NCBI RefSeq assembly: GCF_030695085.1
Contig: NZ_JAUYTS010000168.1
Span: 1-64,000, forward strand
Direction of reading: 5' to 3'
Length of the DNA: 64,000 nt
From: Falsiroseomonas sp.
GTDB lineage: Bacteria > Pseudomonadota > Alphaproteobacteria > Acetobacterales > Acetobacteraceae
Part shown: positions 52,451 through 60,920 of the stretch, piece after piece
Position numbering within the stretch: position 1 is the first letter of the stretch
How the letters are laid out: every line of letters begins with the position of its first letter
The notes under the pieces: model-generated
Database searches by the model: none
The model's input: the letters and a program-made list of their open reading frames with translations, nothing else
What the model was told of the DNA's origin: nothing
Program-made: the position numbers and the translations under genes

Positions 52451-53502
52451 ATCTGTTCGAAATCCGTATGCCCACCCTTGCCGTCGGCGCCCAGCCCATC
52501 GAGCACCGGCGCCAGATCAGCGCAGAAATTGCCGTCGCTTCCACCGCCGGTCTTCAGGTCCTGCAGATCGAAGCCGATTTCCGCTGCCAGCTTCCGCGCA
52601 TGGTCGAACAGCGCGGCGATCTCCGGCGTCTTCTCATAGGGCGGGCGATTGAGGCCACCGGTGATGGTCATTGTCACATCGGGGCCGTGCGGCGCCAGTG
52701 CTCGCACTTTGGCCAGCATCTCCGCCGCAATGGCCGGGGTCGGCAGACGCATGTCGATGGCGGCGCGGGCTTCTTCCGCCACCACATTCGCCCGCGTTCC
52801 GCCGGTGATCGTGCCGACATTCACCGTGATGCCGCGTTCGTAATCGGTCATGCCGTGCAGCGCTATGATCTGATGCGCCAGTTCGCCGATGGCGGAACGC
52901 CCATCCTGATGGCGGCTGCCGGAATGCGCGGCGCGGCCCTTCATCATCAGGTCGAACCGCGCGGCGCCCTTGCGTGCCGTGACGATCTTGCCGCCCTCCC
53001 GCGCCGGCTCCGTCACCAGCACGTACTTCGCGCGACCACCAAGCTCGCGAATCAAATCCTTGCTGGTGGGGCTGCCGACCTCCTCATCCGAATTGAACAG
53101 ATAGGTAATGGGCAGCGGCGTCGGCGTGTTGGCGCGCAGGAAGGTCAGGAACGCCTCGAAGGCGAGGCGCGCGCCGGCCTTCATGTCATAGATGCCGGGA
53201 CCATGGGCGATGCGGTCCTGCACCCGGAAGGGCATGCGCGCCAGCATGCCCATCGGGTGCACCGTATCCAGATGCGACAGGACGAGAATGCCCGGCGCAT
53301 CGCCACCCCAGGGTGAGCGCAGCAGCAGATGATCGCCCATGCCGTCGCGGCCCGGAATGATCTCGGTCCGCGCCCCGGCCTCACCCGCTTCCGCCGCCAC
53401 CTTCGCCATCAGCGCGGAAATCGCCTCCGGCGCATCGGTCGGTGTCTCATGTTCCACCCAGGGGCGGATGCCGGCGAGCAGGGTTTCGGTGGTGAATTTC
53501 AT
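52387..53502 (-). CDS. M20 family glutamate carboxypeptidase (CPG2-like)
   Basis: 371 aa zinc peptidase of the ArgE/DapE/CPG2 branch. Two-metal ligands are visible: SHLDTVHP (His, Asp), GPGIYDMKAG (Asp), NSDEEVGSP (Glu pair), TEPAR and the late GKGGHTDFEQI (His). GGGSDGNFCADL is typical of CPG2-type enzymes, which remove C-terminal glutamate from folates or peptides. There is no signal peptide, so it is cytoplasmic. It follows MmgE/PrpD by ATGA overlap. Confidence 0.92.
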   Translation of the reverse strand: MKFTTETLLAGIRPWVEHETPTDAPEAISALMAKVAAEAGEAGARTEIIPGRDGMGDHLLLRSPWGGDAPGILVLSHLDTVHPMGMLARMPFRVQDRIAHGPGIYDMKAGARLAFEAFLTFLRANTPTPLPITYLFNSDEEVGSPTSKDLIRELGGRAKYVLVTEPAREGGKIVTARKGAARFDLMMKGRAAHSGSRHQDGRSAIGELAHQIIALHGMTDYERGITVNVGTITGGTRANVVAEEARAAIDMRLPTPAIAAEMLAKVRALAPHGPDVTMTITGGLNRPPYEKTPEIAALFDHARKLAAEIGFDLQDLKTGGGSDGNFCADLAPVLDGLGADGKGGHTDFEQIYLDSLVPRAELLRRLMETLS

Positions 53503-54827
53503 GCGGAGGGCACCAGTCTGGAGACAAGGGTTGGGGCATCGGCGGCCTGCGCGATGGCGGCCAGGGCGGCATCCGTCCCGGGCGTGCTCAGCACGCGCGC
53601 CGCGCAGTCGCGGAATTTCTGTTCATGTTCCGCCTCGCTCATCGGGTTGCCCGGGGCACCACGGCGAAGGCTGCGGATTTCGGTACGGCTGCTGCCATCT
53701 GTCAGATGCAGGGTCACGCGGGTGGCGGGCCGCGGCATCGCATCGGGCAGGGCCAGCATGGTGATGCGCGGCATCAGCGCGCGGATGTCGGGGCGATGGA
53801 TTGCCTCACCCTCGAAATCCGCCAGCGCCACCTGGCCCTGCAGCGCCGCGGCGGCCAGACAGTATTGCATGCTGAACCGCGCCTCCATGCCGCTGCGCGG
53901 ATTCTCATGCACCAGGTTGCCGGCAAGCACTGCGGGCAGCGCCGTCTCGATCCGCGCGATGCGGTCCGCCGGTATGCGCAAAGCCAGCAGCGCATCCAGC
54001 GAGAGATGCGTGGCGGCGCAGGTAGGATAGGCCTTGTAGCTGATGCCCACGGCTTCGATGGCCAGCGGCGCCGTCTCGCCGGGCGGCTCCATCGTCCCCT
54101 CCGGGGTGGCGCCACCGGCGAACATCTCGGCGAAACGCCAGCGACCCTCCAGCGCCTCATCCGTGCCGCCGACGCCCTGTTCCGCCAGGCTCGCCGCCAG
54201 CAGACCGCTTTTCGCCGCCAGGCCAGCATGCACGGATTTCGCCATGGCGCCGAGTTGCATGCGGCTGCCGCTCGCCATGCTGGTGGCGAGGCTCAGCGCA
54301 TCCCGCGCCTGCACCGCATCCAGCCGCAACAGGCGTGCGCAAGCGGCGGCCGCACCGATGGCGCCGATGGTGGAGGTGGCGTGCCAACCGAGCGCGTAGT
54401 GACGCGGATTAACGCCGCGGCCAATGCAGGCCATCACCTCCAGCCCGACCACCAGCGCATCCAGCAGCCCCGCGCCATCGGCGCCGCGTTCCTCACCCAG
54501 CGCCAGAATGGCGGGCACCAGCACGGCGGTGGCGTGGCCGGCGAGCGGATCGAAGGTGTCGTCATAATCCAGCACATGCGCCGCCGCGCCATTCACCAGC
54601 GCCGCCCAGGGTGCGGCGAGCGCCTGCCCCGTGCCGACCACGCGCGACACGCCACCACCCCAGCGCGCCACGGCGGCTGCGGTCCGGCGCGGCGTTTCCT
54701 CGACCGATCCGGCCAGCATCACGCCGATGGCATCGCGCAGCCCCTGCATGGCCAGCGGTGCCACCGCCGCGGTGCGGGCACGCGGATGATCCGCAATCCA
54801 TTCCGCGATGCGTTGCGATGCCGCCAT
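53499..54827 (-). CDS. MmgE/PrpD family protein
   Basis: 442 aa. The PrpD fold is shown by LRDAIGVMLAGSVEETPR, ALVNGAAAHVLDYDDTFDPLAGHATAVLVPAILALGE, NPRHYALGWHATSTIGAIGAAAACARLLRLD, KSVHAGLAAKSGLLAASLA and YKAYPTCAATHLSLDALL. Members include 2-methylcitrate dehydratase and itaconate-pathway enzymes; no methylcitrate genes are nearby, so the substrate is open. The ATG at 54827 is preferred; 54854 would add nine residues. Confidence 0.92.
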   Translation of the reverse strand: MAASQRIAEWIADHPRARTAAVAPLAMQGLRDAIGVMLAGSVEETPRRTAAAVARWGGGVSRVVGTGQALAAPWAALVNGAAAHVLDYDDTFDPLAGHATAVLVPAILALGEERGADGAGLLDALVVGLEVMACIGRGVNPRHYALGWHATSTIGAIGAAAACARLLRLDAVQARDALSLATSMASGSRMQLGAMAKSVHAGLAAKSGLLAASLAEQGVGGTDEALEGRWRFAEMFAGGATPEGTMEPPGETAPLAIEAVGISYKAYPTCAATHLSLDALLALRIPADRIARIETALPAVLAGNLVHENPRSGMEARFSMQYCLAAAALQGQVALADFEGEAIHRPDIRALMPRITMLALPDAMPRPATRVTLHLTDGSSRTEIRSLRRGAPGNPMSEAEHEQKFRDCAARVLSTPGTDAALAAIAQAADAPTLVSRLVPSA

Positions 54828-54950
54828 GCCTGCCGGTTCCCGTTGATCTGGCAAGCGTCGCGCCGGAGCCTTAGTCGTGCAAGCCCCGCATCTTCACGCC
54901 GCCGGCAAAGCCGTGCGAAGCTCGGCGCAGATGGCGGGAAGGAATACGGC

Positions 54951-56357
54951 ATGGCGGGCTCTCGGGCTGGGGCGATCGCGCGCGCGGAACGCTGCTTTGA
55001 CGATGGCGCATATCTCGAGGCGCTGCGGAAGCTGGTGGCGGTACCGACGGAAAGCCAGTTGCCGGACAGCCTTCCGGCGCTGACGCGCTATTGCACCGAG
55101 ACGATGCCCGCCCTGATGCGCGACATGCCCTTCGAGCAGATGGTGCTGGACAATCCCCGCAGTGGACGTGGCCCGGTCTTCCTGGCAACGCGCATCGAGG
55201 ACCCGGCGCTGCCAACCGTGCTGGTCTACGGCCATGGCGATGTGGTGCGCGGCCTGGCGCCGAAATGGAGCGAAGGCCTCGACCCCTGGCAGGTCACGCC
55301 GCGCGGCGAGAAATGGTACGGGCGCGGCACGGTCGACAACAAGGGCCAGCACCTGATCGCCATCGAGGCTTTGCGTGCCGTGCTGGCGGAGCGTGGCGGA
55401 CGCCTCGGCTTCAACGCCAAGGTGCTGGTCGAAACCGGGGAGGAACAGGGCTCCCCCGGCCTGCGCGACCTGCTGCGGGCAGAGAAGGACCGGCTGGCGG
55501 CGGATGTGTTCATCGGGCTGGACGGGCCGCGGCAGACCACCTTCATGCCGGAAATGAAGCTCGGCGCGCGCGGCGGCGTGGCCTTCGACCTGGTGGTGCG
55601 GCTGCGCGACCACGCGCATCATTCCGGCCATTGGGGCGGCGTGCTGACGGACCCCGGCTTCGTGCTGGCACATGCGCTGGCCAGCATCACCGACCGCAAC
55701 GGCCGCATCCTGGTGGAAGGCTGGACGCCCGCCGCGATGCCGGCCTCTGTCAAGCGCGCCATCGGCGATCTGGTCTTCGAGGACATCCCCGGCCTGCCCG
55801 ATGGCGATCCCGGCTGGGGCGAGCCCGGGCTGACCAAGGCCGAAAAGATCTTTGGCTGGACCAGCGTGATCGTGCTGGCACAGCTCACCGGTCACCCGGA
55901 TGCGCCGACCAATGCTGTGCAGGGCGAGTCCCGCGCGCGGCTTCAGGTGCGGCACACGGCGGATATCCCCGGCGCCGACTTCGTCCCCGCGCTGCGCCGG
56001 CACCTGGATGCCAAGGGCTTCCCGGAAGTCGAGATCGTGCCGATGATGGAGCGGGACATGTTCGGCGCCTCGCGCACCGACCCCGATGATCCCTGGGTGG
56101 CGATGGTCGCGGGTTCGATGCGGCGCACCACCAACCGGGCGCCGAACATCATCCCGAACTCCTCCGGCTCCAACCCCTCCGACATGTTCCTGGAGGAACT
56201 CGGCACGCCGGTGATCTGGATTCCGAACAGCTATGCCGGCTGCAACCAGCACGGCCCGGACGAACACGCGCTGGCGCCGCTGCTGCGGGAAGGGCTGGGC
56301 CTGATGGCCGGCATCTGGTGGGACATTGGCGAAGGCCAGGTGCCGGCTCGCCGGTGA
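54951..56357 (+). CDS. M20 family metallopeptidase (dipeptidase/ACY1-like)
   Basis: 468 aa. VLVYGHGDVVRG (His, Asp), GRGTVDNKGQH (Asp), VETGEEQGSPGL (Glu pair), DGPRQTT and the late NSYAGCNQHGPDEH (His) give the two-zinc site, with a dimerisation domain between (ARGGVAFDLVVRLRDHAHHSGHWGG). GGGAAGGAA lies about 8 bases before the ATG. It heads a plus-strand peptidase operon and is divergent from MmgE/PrpD. Confidence 0.92.
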   Translation: MAGSRAGAIARAERCFDDGAYLEALRKLVAVPTESQLPDSLPALTRYCTETMPALMRDMPFEQMVLDNPRSGRGPVFLATRIEDPALPTVLVYGHGDVVRGLAPKWSEGLDPWQVTPRGEKWYGRGTVDNKGQHLIAIEALRAVLAERGGRLGFNAKVLVETGEEQGSPGLRDLLRAEKDRLAADVFIGLDGPRQTTFMPEMKLGARGGVAFDLVVRLRDHAHHSGHWGGVLTDPGFVLAHALASITDRNGRILVEGWTPAAMPASVKRAIGDLVFEDIPGLPDGDPGWGEPGLTKAEKIFGWTSVIVLAQLTGHPDAPTNAVQGESRARLQVRHTADIPGADFVPALRRHLDAKGFPEVEIVPMMERDMFGASRTDPDDPWVAMVAGSMRRTTNRAPNIIPNSSGSNPSDMFLEELGTPVIWIPNSYAGCNQHGPDEHALAPLLREGLGLMAGIWWDIGEGQVPARR

Positions 56358-56371
56358 AGGAGGAAACGCGG

Positions 56372-58021
56372 ATGCAGGATGCTGTCAGCGGCCCGGAGAT
56401 GATGGCCAATCTGCGCGAGATCGCGCGCTGGATGAAGCTGAGCGGGGAGAAGGATGAGCTGGAGTCGATCCGCTTCCTCGAAACCCGCATGCGCGACTAT
56501 GGCTTCCGCACGCAGCTTCTGTTGCACGACGCCTATATCAGCCTGCCCGGCAAGGCGCAGGTGCTCGTCGATGGCAAGGCGATAGGCTGTATCACGCAAT
56601 CCTTCTCCTGCCCCGGCACCATCTCCGGCGTGCCGGTCTATCTCGGTCATGGCACGGATGCGGATTTCGCCGGGTGCAGCCTGGCGGGGCGCATCGTGCT
56701 CTGCGAGGGCATGGCAACGCCCGCTGTGGCACGGCGCGCCGCCCGTGCCGGTGCCGCCGGGCAACTCCATATCTCCCATCATGAACACATCCACGAGATG
56801 TGCATCTCCCCGGTCTGGGGCAGCCCCGGCACCAGCACGCGGGATGAGCTGCCCACCACCATCGTCTGCAGCGTGAACAATGCCGATGGCAGCGCGATCC
56901 GCGATGCGCTGGCCGCTGGCGGCGAGCCTGTGGTGACGCTGGAGGCGGAGGTGGATACCGGCTGGCGCAAGACGCCGATCCTGGTCGCGGAACTTGGTGA
57001 ACCGGACGCGCCCTTCATCCTGATGTCGGGCCACCAGGACACCTGGTATTACGGCGTGATGGATAACGGCTCCGCCAATGCCGGCATGATGGAGGCGGCG
57101 CGGATCTGCGCGCAGCAGCAGGCGAAATGGCAGCGCGGGCTGCGCGTGTGTTTCTGGTCCGGCCATTCGCATGGCCGTTACTCCAGCTCCGCCTGGTATG
57201 CCGATACGCATTGGGACGAGCTGGACCGCCTCTGTGCCGCGCATGTGAATGTGGACAGCCTCGGCGGTGTCGGCGCCACGGTGCTGGAGAATGCGGCCGC
57301 GATGACGGAGCTGCGGCATCTGGCGGCGGAAGCGGTGCAGGCGCAGACCAACCAGACCTACAAGGGCAAGCGCAAGGCACGCAACAGCGACGAGAGCTTC
57401 GTCGGCATCGGCATTCCTTCCATGCTGGGCTCGATCAGCGAACAGCCGGCCAAGCACGAACAGGCGCGCAATGCGCTGGGCTGGTGGTGGCACACGCCGC
57501 ACGACCTGCTGGACAAGATCGACGAGGCCAATCTGGTGCGCGACACGCGCGTGCTGACGCAGGTGGTGTGGAAGCTGCTGGCGGAGCCGGTCGTGCCGCT
57601 GGACCATGCGGCGACGGCAGACGCCTTGCTGAAGGAACTGGCGCCGCTGGCGCAGAAGCTGGATGGGCGGTTCGATCTTGGCGGGCTGGTGGCGGCGGCA
57701 ACGCGGCTGCGCGACAGCGCCGCCAATCTTCCCGGCCGCCCCGCAAAGGATGCGGCGGCCGCGAGTGCGGCGCTGATGCGTGCGTCCCGCGCGCTGGTGC
57801 CGGTGGACTACACGCCCGGCGACCGCTTCGGCCATGCCGCCGCGCTGCCCCTGCCCGCCTGGGCGACCCTGCAGCCGGTACGCGACCTGGCCGCCACGGC
57901 GCCCGGCAGCGACGCCGCGAAATTCGCCACCGTGGACGCGCAACGCGCCCGGAACCGCCTGGCCCATGCGCTGCGTGAGGCCCAGGCCGCCATCGACGAC
58001 GCCGCCGCGGCACTGAACTGA
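56372..58021 (+). CDS. M28 family peptidase with altered catalytic motif
   Basis: 549 aa. A PA-type insert (about 110-220) is followed by the M28 core: LMSGHQDTWYYGVMDNGSANAGMMEAARI supplies the metal His and Asp. Where most M28 enzymes have a Glu-Glu pair before GLxGS, this reads FWSGHSHGRYSSSAWYAD, with His in place of the catalytic Glu. SLGGVGATVLENAAAM and WWWHTPHDLLDKID (late His) follow. A strong SD (AAGGAGGAAA) precedes the ATG. Peptidase activity is therefore uncertain. Confidence 0.88.
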   Translation: MQDAVSGPEMMANLREIARWMKLSGEKDELESIRFLETRMRDYGFRTQLLLHDAYISLPGKAQVLVDGKAIGCITQSFSCPGTISGVPVYLGHGTDADFAGCSLAGRIVLCEGMATPAVARRAARAGAAGQLHISHHEHIHEMCISPVWGSPGTSTRDELPTTIVCSVNNADGSAIRDALAAGGEPVVTLEAEVDTGWRKTPILVAELGEPDAPFILMSGHQDTWYYGVMDNGSANAGMMEAARICAQQQAKWQRGLRVCFWSGHSHGRYSSSAWYADTHWDELDRLCAAHVNVDSLGGVGATVLENAAAMTELRHLAAEAVQAQTNQTYKGKRKARNSDESFVGIGIPSMLGSISEQPAKHEQARNALGWWWHTPHDLLDKIDEANLVRDTRVLTQVVWKLLAEPVVPLDHAATADALLKELAPLAQKLDGRFDLGGLVAAATRLRDSAANLPGRPAKDAAAASAALMRASRALVPVDYTPGDRFGHAAALPLPAWATLQPVRDLAATAPGSDAAKFATVDAQRARNRLAHALREAQAAIDDAAAALN

Positions 58022-58034
58022 AGGAAATACCCCC

Positions 58035-59459
58035 ATGCAGAACGACGAACAGGTCTGGCGCAGCGTCGATGACCGCAAGGAGACCTATGCCGCCCTCAGC
58101 GACCGCGTCTGGGCGATGCCGGAGCTTTGCTACAACGAACACCGCAGCGTCGCGGAACACATCGCCATGCTGGAGGCCGAGGGCTTCGCGATCACGCGCG
58201 ACGTGGCGGGCATTCCGACCGCGGTGATGGGCGAGGCCGGCGAGGGCGGCCCTGTCATCGCCATCCTTGGTGAATACGACGCCCTGCCCGGCCTGTCCCA
58301 GGAAGCTGGCGTGGCCGAGCACAAGCCGCTGCCGGGTGATGGCTACGGCCATGGCTGCGGGCATAATGTGCTGGGCTCCGCCAGCCTGCTCGCCGCCGCC
58401 GCGGTGAAGGATTATCTCAAGGCCAACAACCTGCCCGGCCGCGTGCGCTACTATGGCTGCCCGGCGGAAGAAGGCGGCGCGGCCAAGGGCTTCATGGTGC
58501 GGGAGGGCGCCTTCGATGATGTGGACATTGCCATCTCCTGGCACCCGGCCAGCTTTTCCGGCGTGAATGAGGCGATCTCGCTCGCCAACACCCGCATCGA
58601 TTTCTCCTTCACCGGGCGCGCCGCCCATGCCGCATCCTCCCCGCATCTCGGTCGATCGGCGCTGGATGCGATCGAATTGATGAATGTCGGCGTGAATTAC
58701 ATGCGCGAGCATATGCCGAGCGATGCACGCATCCACTACGCCTATCTCAACGCCGGTGGCATCGCGCCGAATGTGGTGCAGTCGCAGACCAAGGTGCGCT
58801 ACCTGATCCGCGCGCGGAACCTGGTGGAGCTGAACGCGCTGGTCACGCGCGTGCGGAAGATCGCGGATGGCGCGGCGCTGATGACGGAGACCACGGTTTC
58901 CACCCAGGTGATCTCGGCGGTGTCCAACCTGCTCGGCAATTCGCCACTGGAACGGCTGATGCAGGATAACTTCGAGCGCCTCGGCCCGCCGCAATTCACC
59001 GATGAAGACAAGGCCTATGCGGCCGAGATCCAGAAGACCCTGTCGGAGGAGGACATCCTCTCCGGCTATCGCCGCCAGGGCGTCACGCCGGATACCGGCA
59101 AGGCGCTGTGCGAGCTGATCGTGCCGCTCGGCGCCAAGGGTGCGGGCATGAACGGCTCCACCGATGTCGGCGACGTTTCGTGGAAGGTGCCCACCGTGCA
59201 GGCGCGCGGTGCGACCTATGCCATCGGCACGCCGGGCCATAGCTGGCAGGTGGTGGCGCAGGGCAAGGCGCCGGCCGCGCATACCGGCATGGTGCATGTC
59301 GCGAAGGTGATGGCCGGCACTGCGGTGGATGCGCTGCGCAACCCGGACCTGATCGCCAAGGCCAAGGCCGACCACGCGGCGCGGACCGGCGGCAAACCCT
59401 ATGCCAGCCCGCTGCCGGCGGATGCGAAGCCGGCGCTGGGCATGTCGCTGGCCGAGTGA
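58035..59459 (+). CDS. AbgB-like M20 amidohydrolase (p-aminobenzoyl-glutamate hydrolase type)
   Basis: 474 aa, close to the 481 aa of E. coli AbgB and similar along its length: ILGEYDALPGLSQEAG, GHGCGHNVLGSASL (metal Cys and His), VRYYGCPAEEGGAAKGFMVREGAFDDVD, SWHPASFSG, GRAAHAASSPHLGRSALDAIELM, GGIAPNVVQ and STDVGDVSWKVP. AbgB works with AbgA to split p-aminobenzoyl-glutamate; no abgA gene is here. SD AAGGAAA and a 13-base gap tie it to the M28 gene. Confidence 0.9.
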   Translation: MQNDEQVWRSVDDRKETYAALSDRVWAMPELCYNEHRSVAEHIAMLEAEGFAITRDVAGIPTAVMGEAGEGGPVIAILGEYDALPGLSQEAGVAEHKPLPGDGYGHGCGHNVLGSASLLAAAAVKDYLKANNLPGRVRYYGCPAEEGGAAKGFMVREGAFDDVDIAISWHPASFSGVNEAISLANTRIDFSFTGRAAHAASSPHLGRSALDAIELMNVGVNYMREHMPSDARIHYAYLNAGGIAPNVVQSQTKVRYLIRARNLVELNALVTRVRKIADGAALMTETTVSTQVISAVSNLLGNSPLERLMQDNFERLGPPQFTDEDKAYAAEIQKTLSEEDILSGYRRQGVTPDTGKALCELIVPLGAKGAGMNGSTDVGDVSWKVPTVQARGATYAIGTPGHSWQVVAQGKAPAAHTGMVHVAKVMAGTAVDALRNPDLIAKAKADHAARTGGKPYASPLPADAKPALGMSLAE

Positions 59460-59551
59460 TCTGAATTCGCGAAAGCCGCGATCGCCACAGCAATGCTTGC
59501 GGCGCGGCAGGGATGACGGCAGCCTTCACCTTTCGGTGCAAGGGTGCCGCC

Positions 59552-60901
59552 ATGCCGCGACGTCAGATGAAGCTCGGTGTCTCGATGATCGGGCTGGGCT
59601 ACCATATGGCGGCGTGGCGCCACCCGGATATCGACCCGGTCGGCAACATGAAGCTGTCCCATTACGTGGACGTCACGCGCATCGCCCAGCGCGGCAAGCT
59701 GGATTTGGTGTTTCTGGCCGATGGTGTCGGCATCCGCGCGCAGGACGAACCGAAGGGTGCGCTGGCGCGCTCCTCGAAGAATGTGGTGTTCGAACCCCTC
59801 ACCCTGCTCTCGGCGCTTTCCATGGTCAGCGAGCATGTCGGCCTCGTTGCCACCGCCTCCACCACCTATAACGAGCCCTATCACGTCGCCCGCAAATTCG
59901 CCTCGCTGGATCACATCAGCGGCGGCCGTGCGGGCTGGAATGTGGTGTCCTCCTTCACCGATACCGAGGCGCGTAATTTCGGCTTCGAGAAGGCGCCGGA
60001 TTACGAGAAGCGCTACGACCGCGCCGGCGAATTCGTCGAGGTGGTGCGCGGCCTGTGGGAGAGCTGGGAGGATGATGCCTTCATCCGCGACAAGGCATCC
60101 GGCATCAATTACGACGAATCCAAGCTGCATGTGCTGAACCACAAGGGCGAGCATTTCCGCGTGGCCGGCCCGCTGAACGTGGCGCGCACGCCGCAGGGGC
60201 ATCCGGTGATCTTCCAGGCCGGCGCCTCCGATCCCGGGCGCGAATTGGCGGCGGCCACGGCGGATGGGCTCTACGCCGCGTCCCAGGATCTTTCGGCGGC
60301 CCAGGCCTACTACAGCGATGTGAAGGGCCGCATGGCGCGCTATGGGCGAGAGCCGGAGCATCTGAAGATCATGCCCGGCATCCTCGCCGTGCCCGGCCGC
60401 ACGCGGCAGGAAGCGCAGGACAAGCATGAACAGGTGCAGTCGCTGCTGGACCCGCTGCTCGGCCTCAACCAGCTTTCCCGCGTCATGGGCGACCTGTCCG
60501 CCTATGATGTGGATGGGCCGGTGCCGGACAGTATCGACCCGCGCATGCGCAGCCGGGCACAGATCTTCCTCGACCTGGCCAGGCGCGACAACCTGACCAT
60601 CCGCCAGCTCTATACGCTGGTCGCGGCGGGCAACGGCCATCGCACCGTGGTCGGCACGCCGGCGGATATCGCGGACGCCATGCAGGAATGGTTCGAGCAG
60701 GGCGCGGCGGATGGCTACAATATCCTACCGCCCTGGCTGCCCGGCGGGCTGGCCGATGTGGTGGATATGGTGGTCCCGGAATTGCAAAGGCGTGGCCTGT
60801 TCCGCACGGAATATGAGGGCACGACGCTGCGCGAGAATCTCGGCGTGCCCTACCCCACCCATCGCCGCGCCGCGCTCGCCCGCGGCCTGGCCGCCGAATA
60901 G
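59552..60901 (+). CDS. LLM-class flavin monooxygenase (NtaA/SnaA/DszA type)
   Basis: 449 aa FMNH2-dependent monooxygenase of the bacterial luciferase fold. KLGVSMIGLGYHMAAWRHPDI, LDLVFLADGVG, EHVGLVATASTTYNEPYHVARKFASLDHISGGRAGWNVVSS, GEHFRVAGPLNVARTPQGHPVIFQAGASDPGRELAAATADGLYAA and NILPPWLPGGLADVVDMVVPELQRRGLFR are family blocks. These enzymes oxidise aminopolycarboxylates, sulfones or similar. The ATG at 59552 is preferred over 59513. A reductase gene is not nearby. Confidence 0.92.
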   Translation: MPRRQMKLGVSMIGLGYHMAAWRHPDIDPVGNMKLSHYVDVTRIAQRGKLDLVFLADGVGIRAQDEPKGALARSSKNVVFEPLTLLSALSMVSEHVGLVATASTTYNEPYHVARKFASLDHISGGRAGWNVVSSFTDTEARNFGFEKAPDYEKRYDRAGEFVEVVRGLWESWEDDAFIRDKASGINYDESKLHVLNHKGEHFRVAGPLNVARTPQGHPVIFQAGASDPGRELAAATADGLYAASQDLSAAQAYYSDVKGRMARYGREPEHLKIMPGILAVPGRTRQEAQDKHEQVQSLLDPLLGLNQLSRVMGDLSAYDVDGPVPDSIDPRMRSRAQIFLDLARRDNLTIRQLYTLVAAGNGHRTVVGTPADIADAMQEWFEQGAADGYNILPPWLPGGLADVVDMVVPELQRRGLFRTEYEGTTLRENLGVPYPTHRRAALARGLAAE

Positions 60902-60920
60902 CCGAGAGGGAGACGCCACC

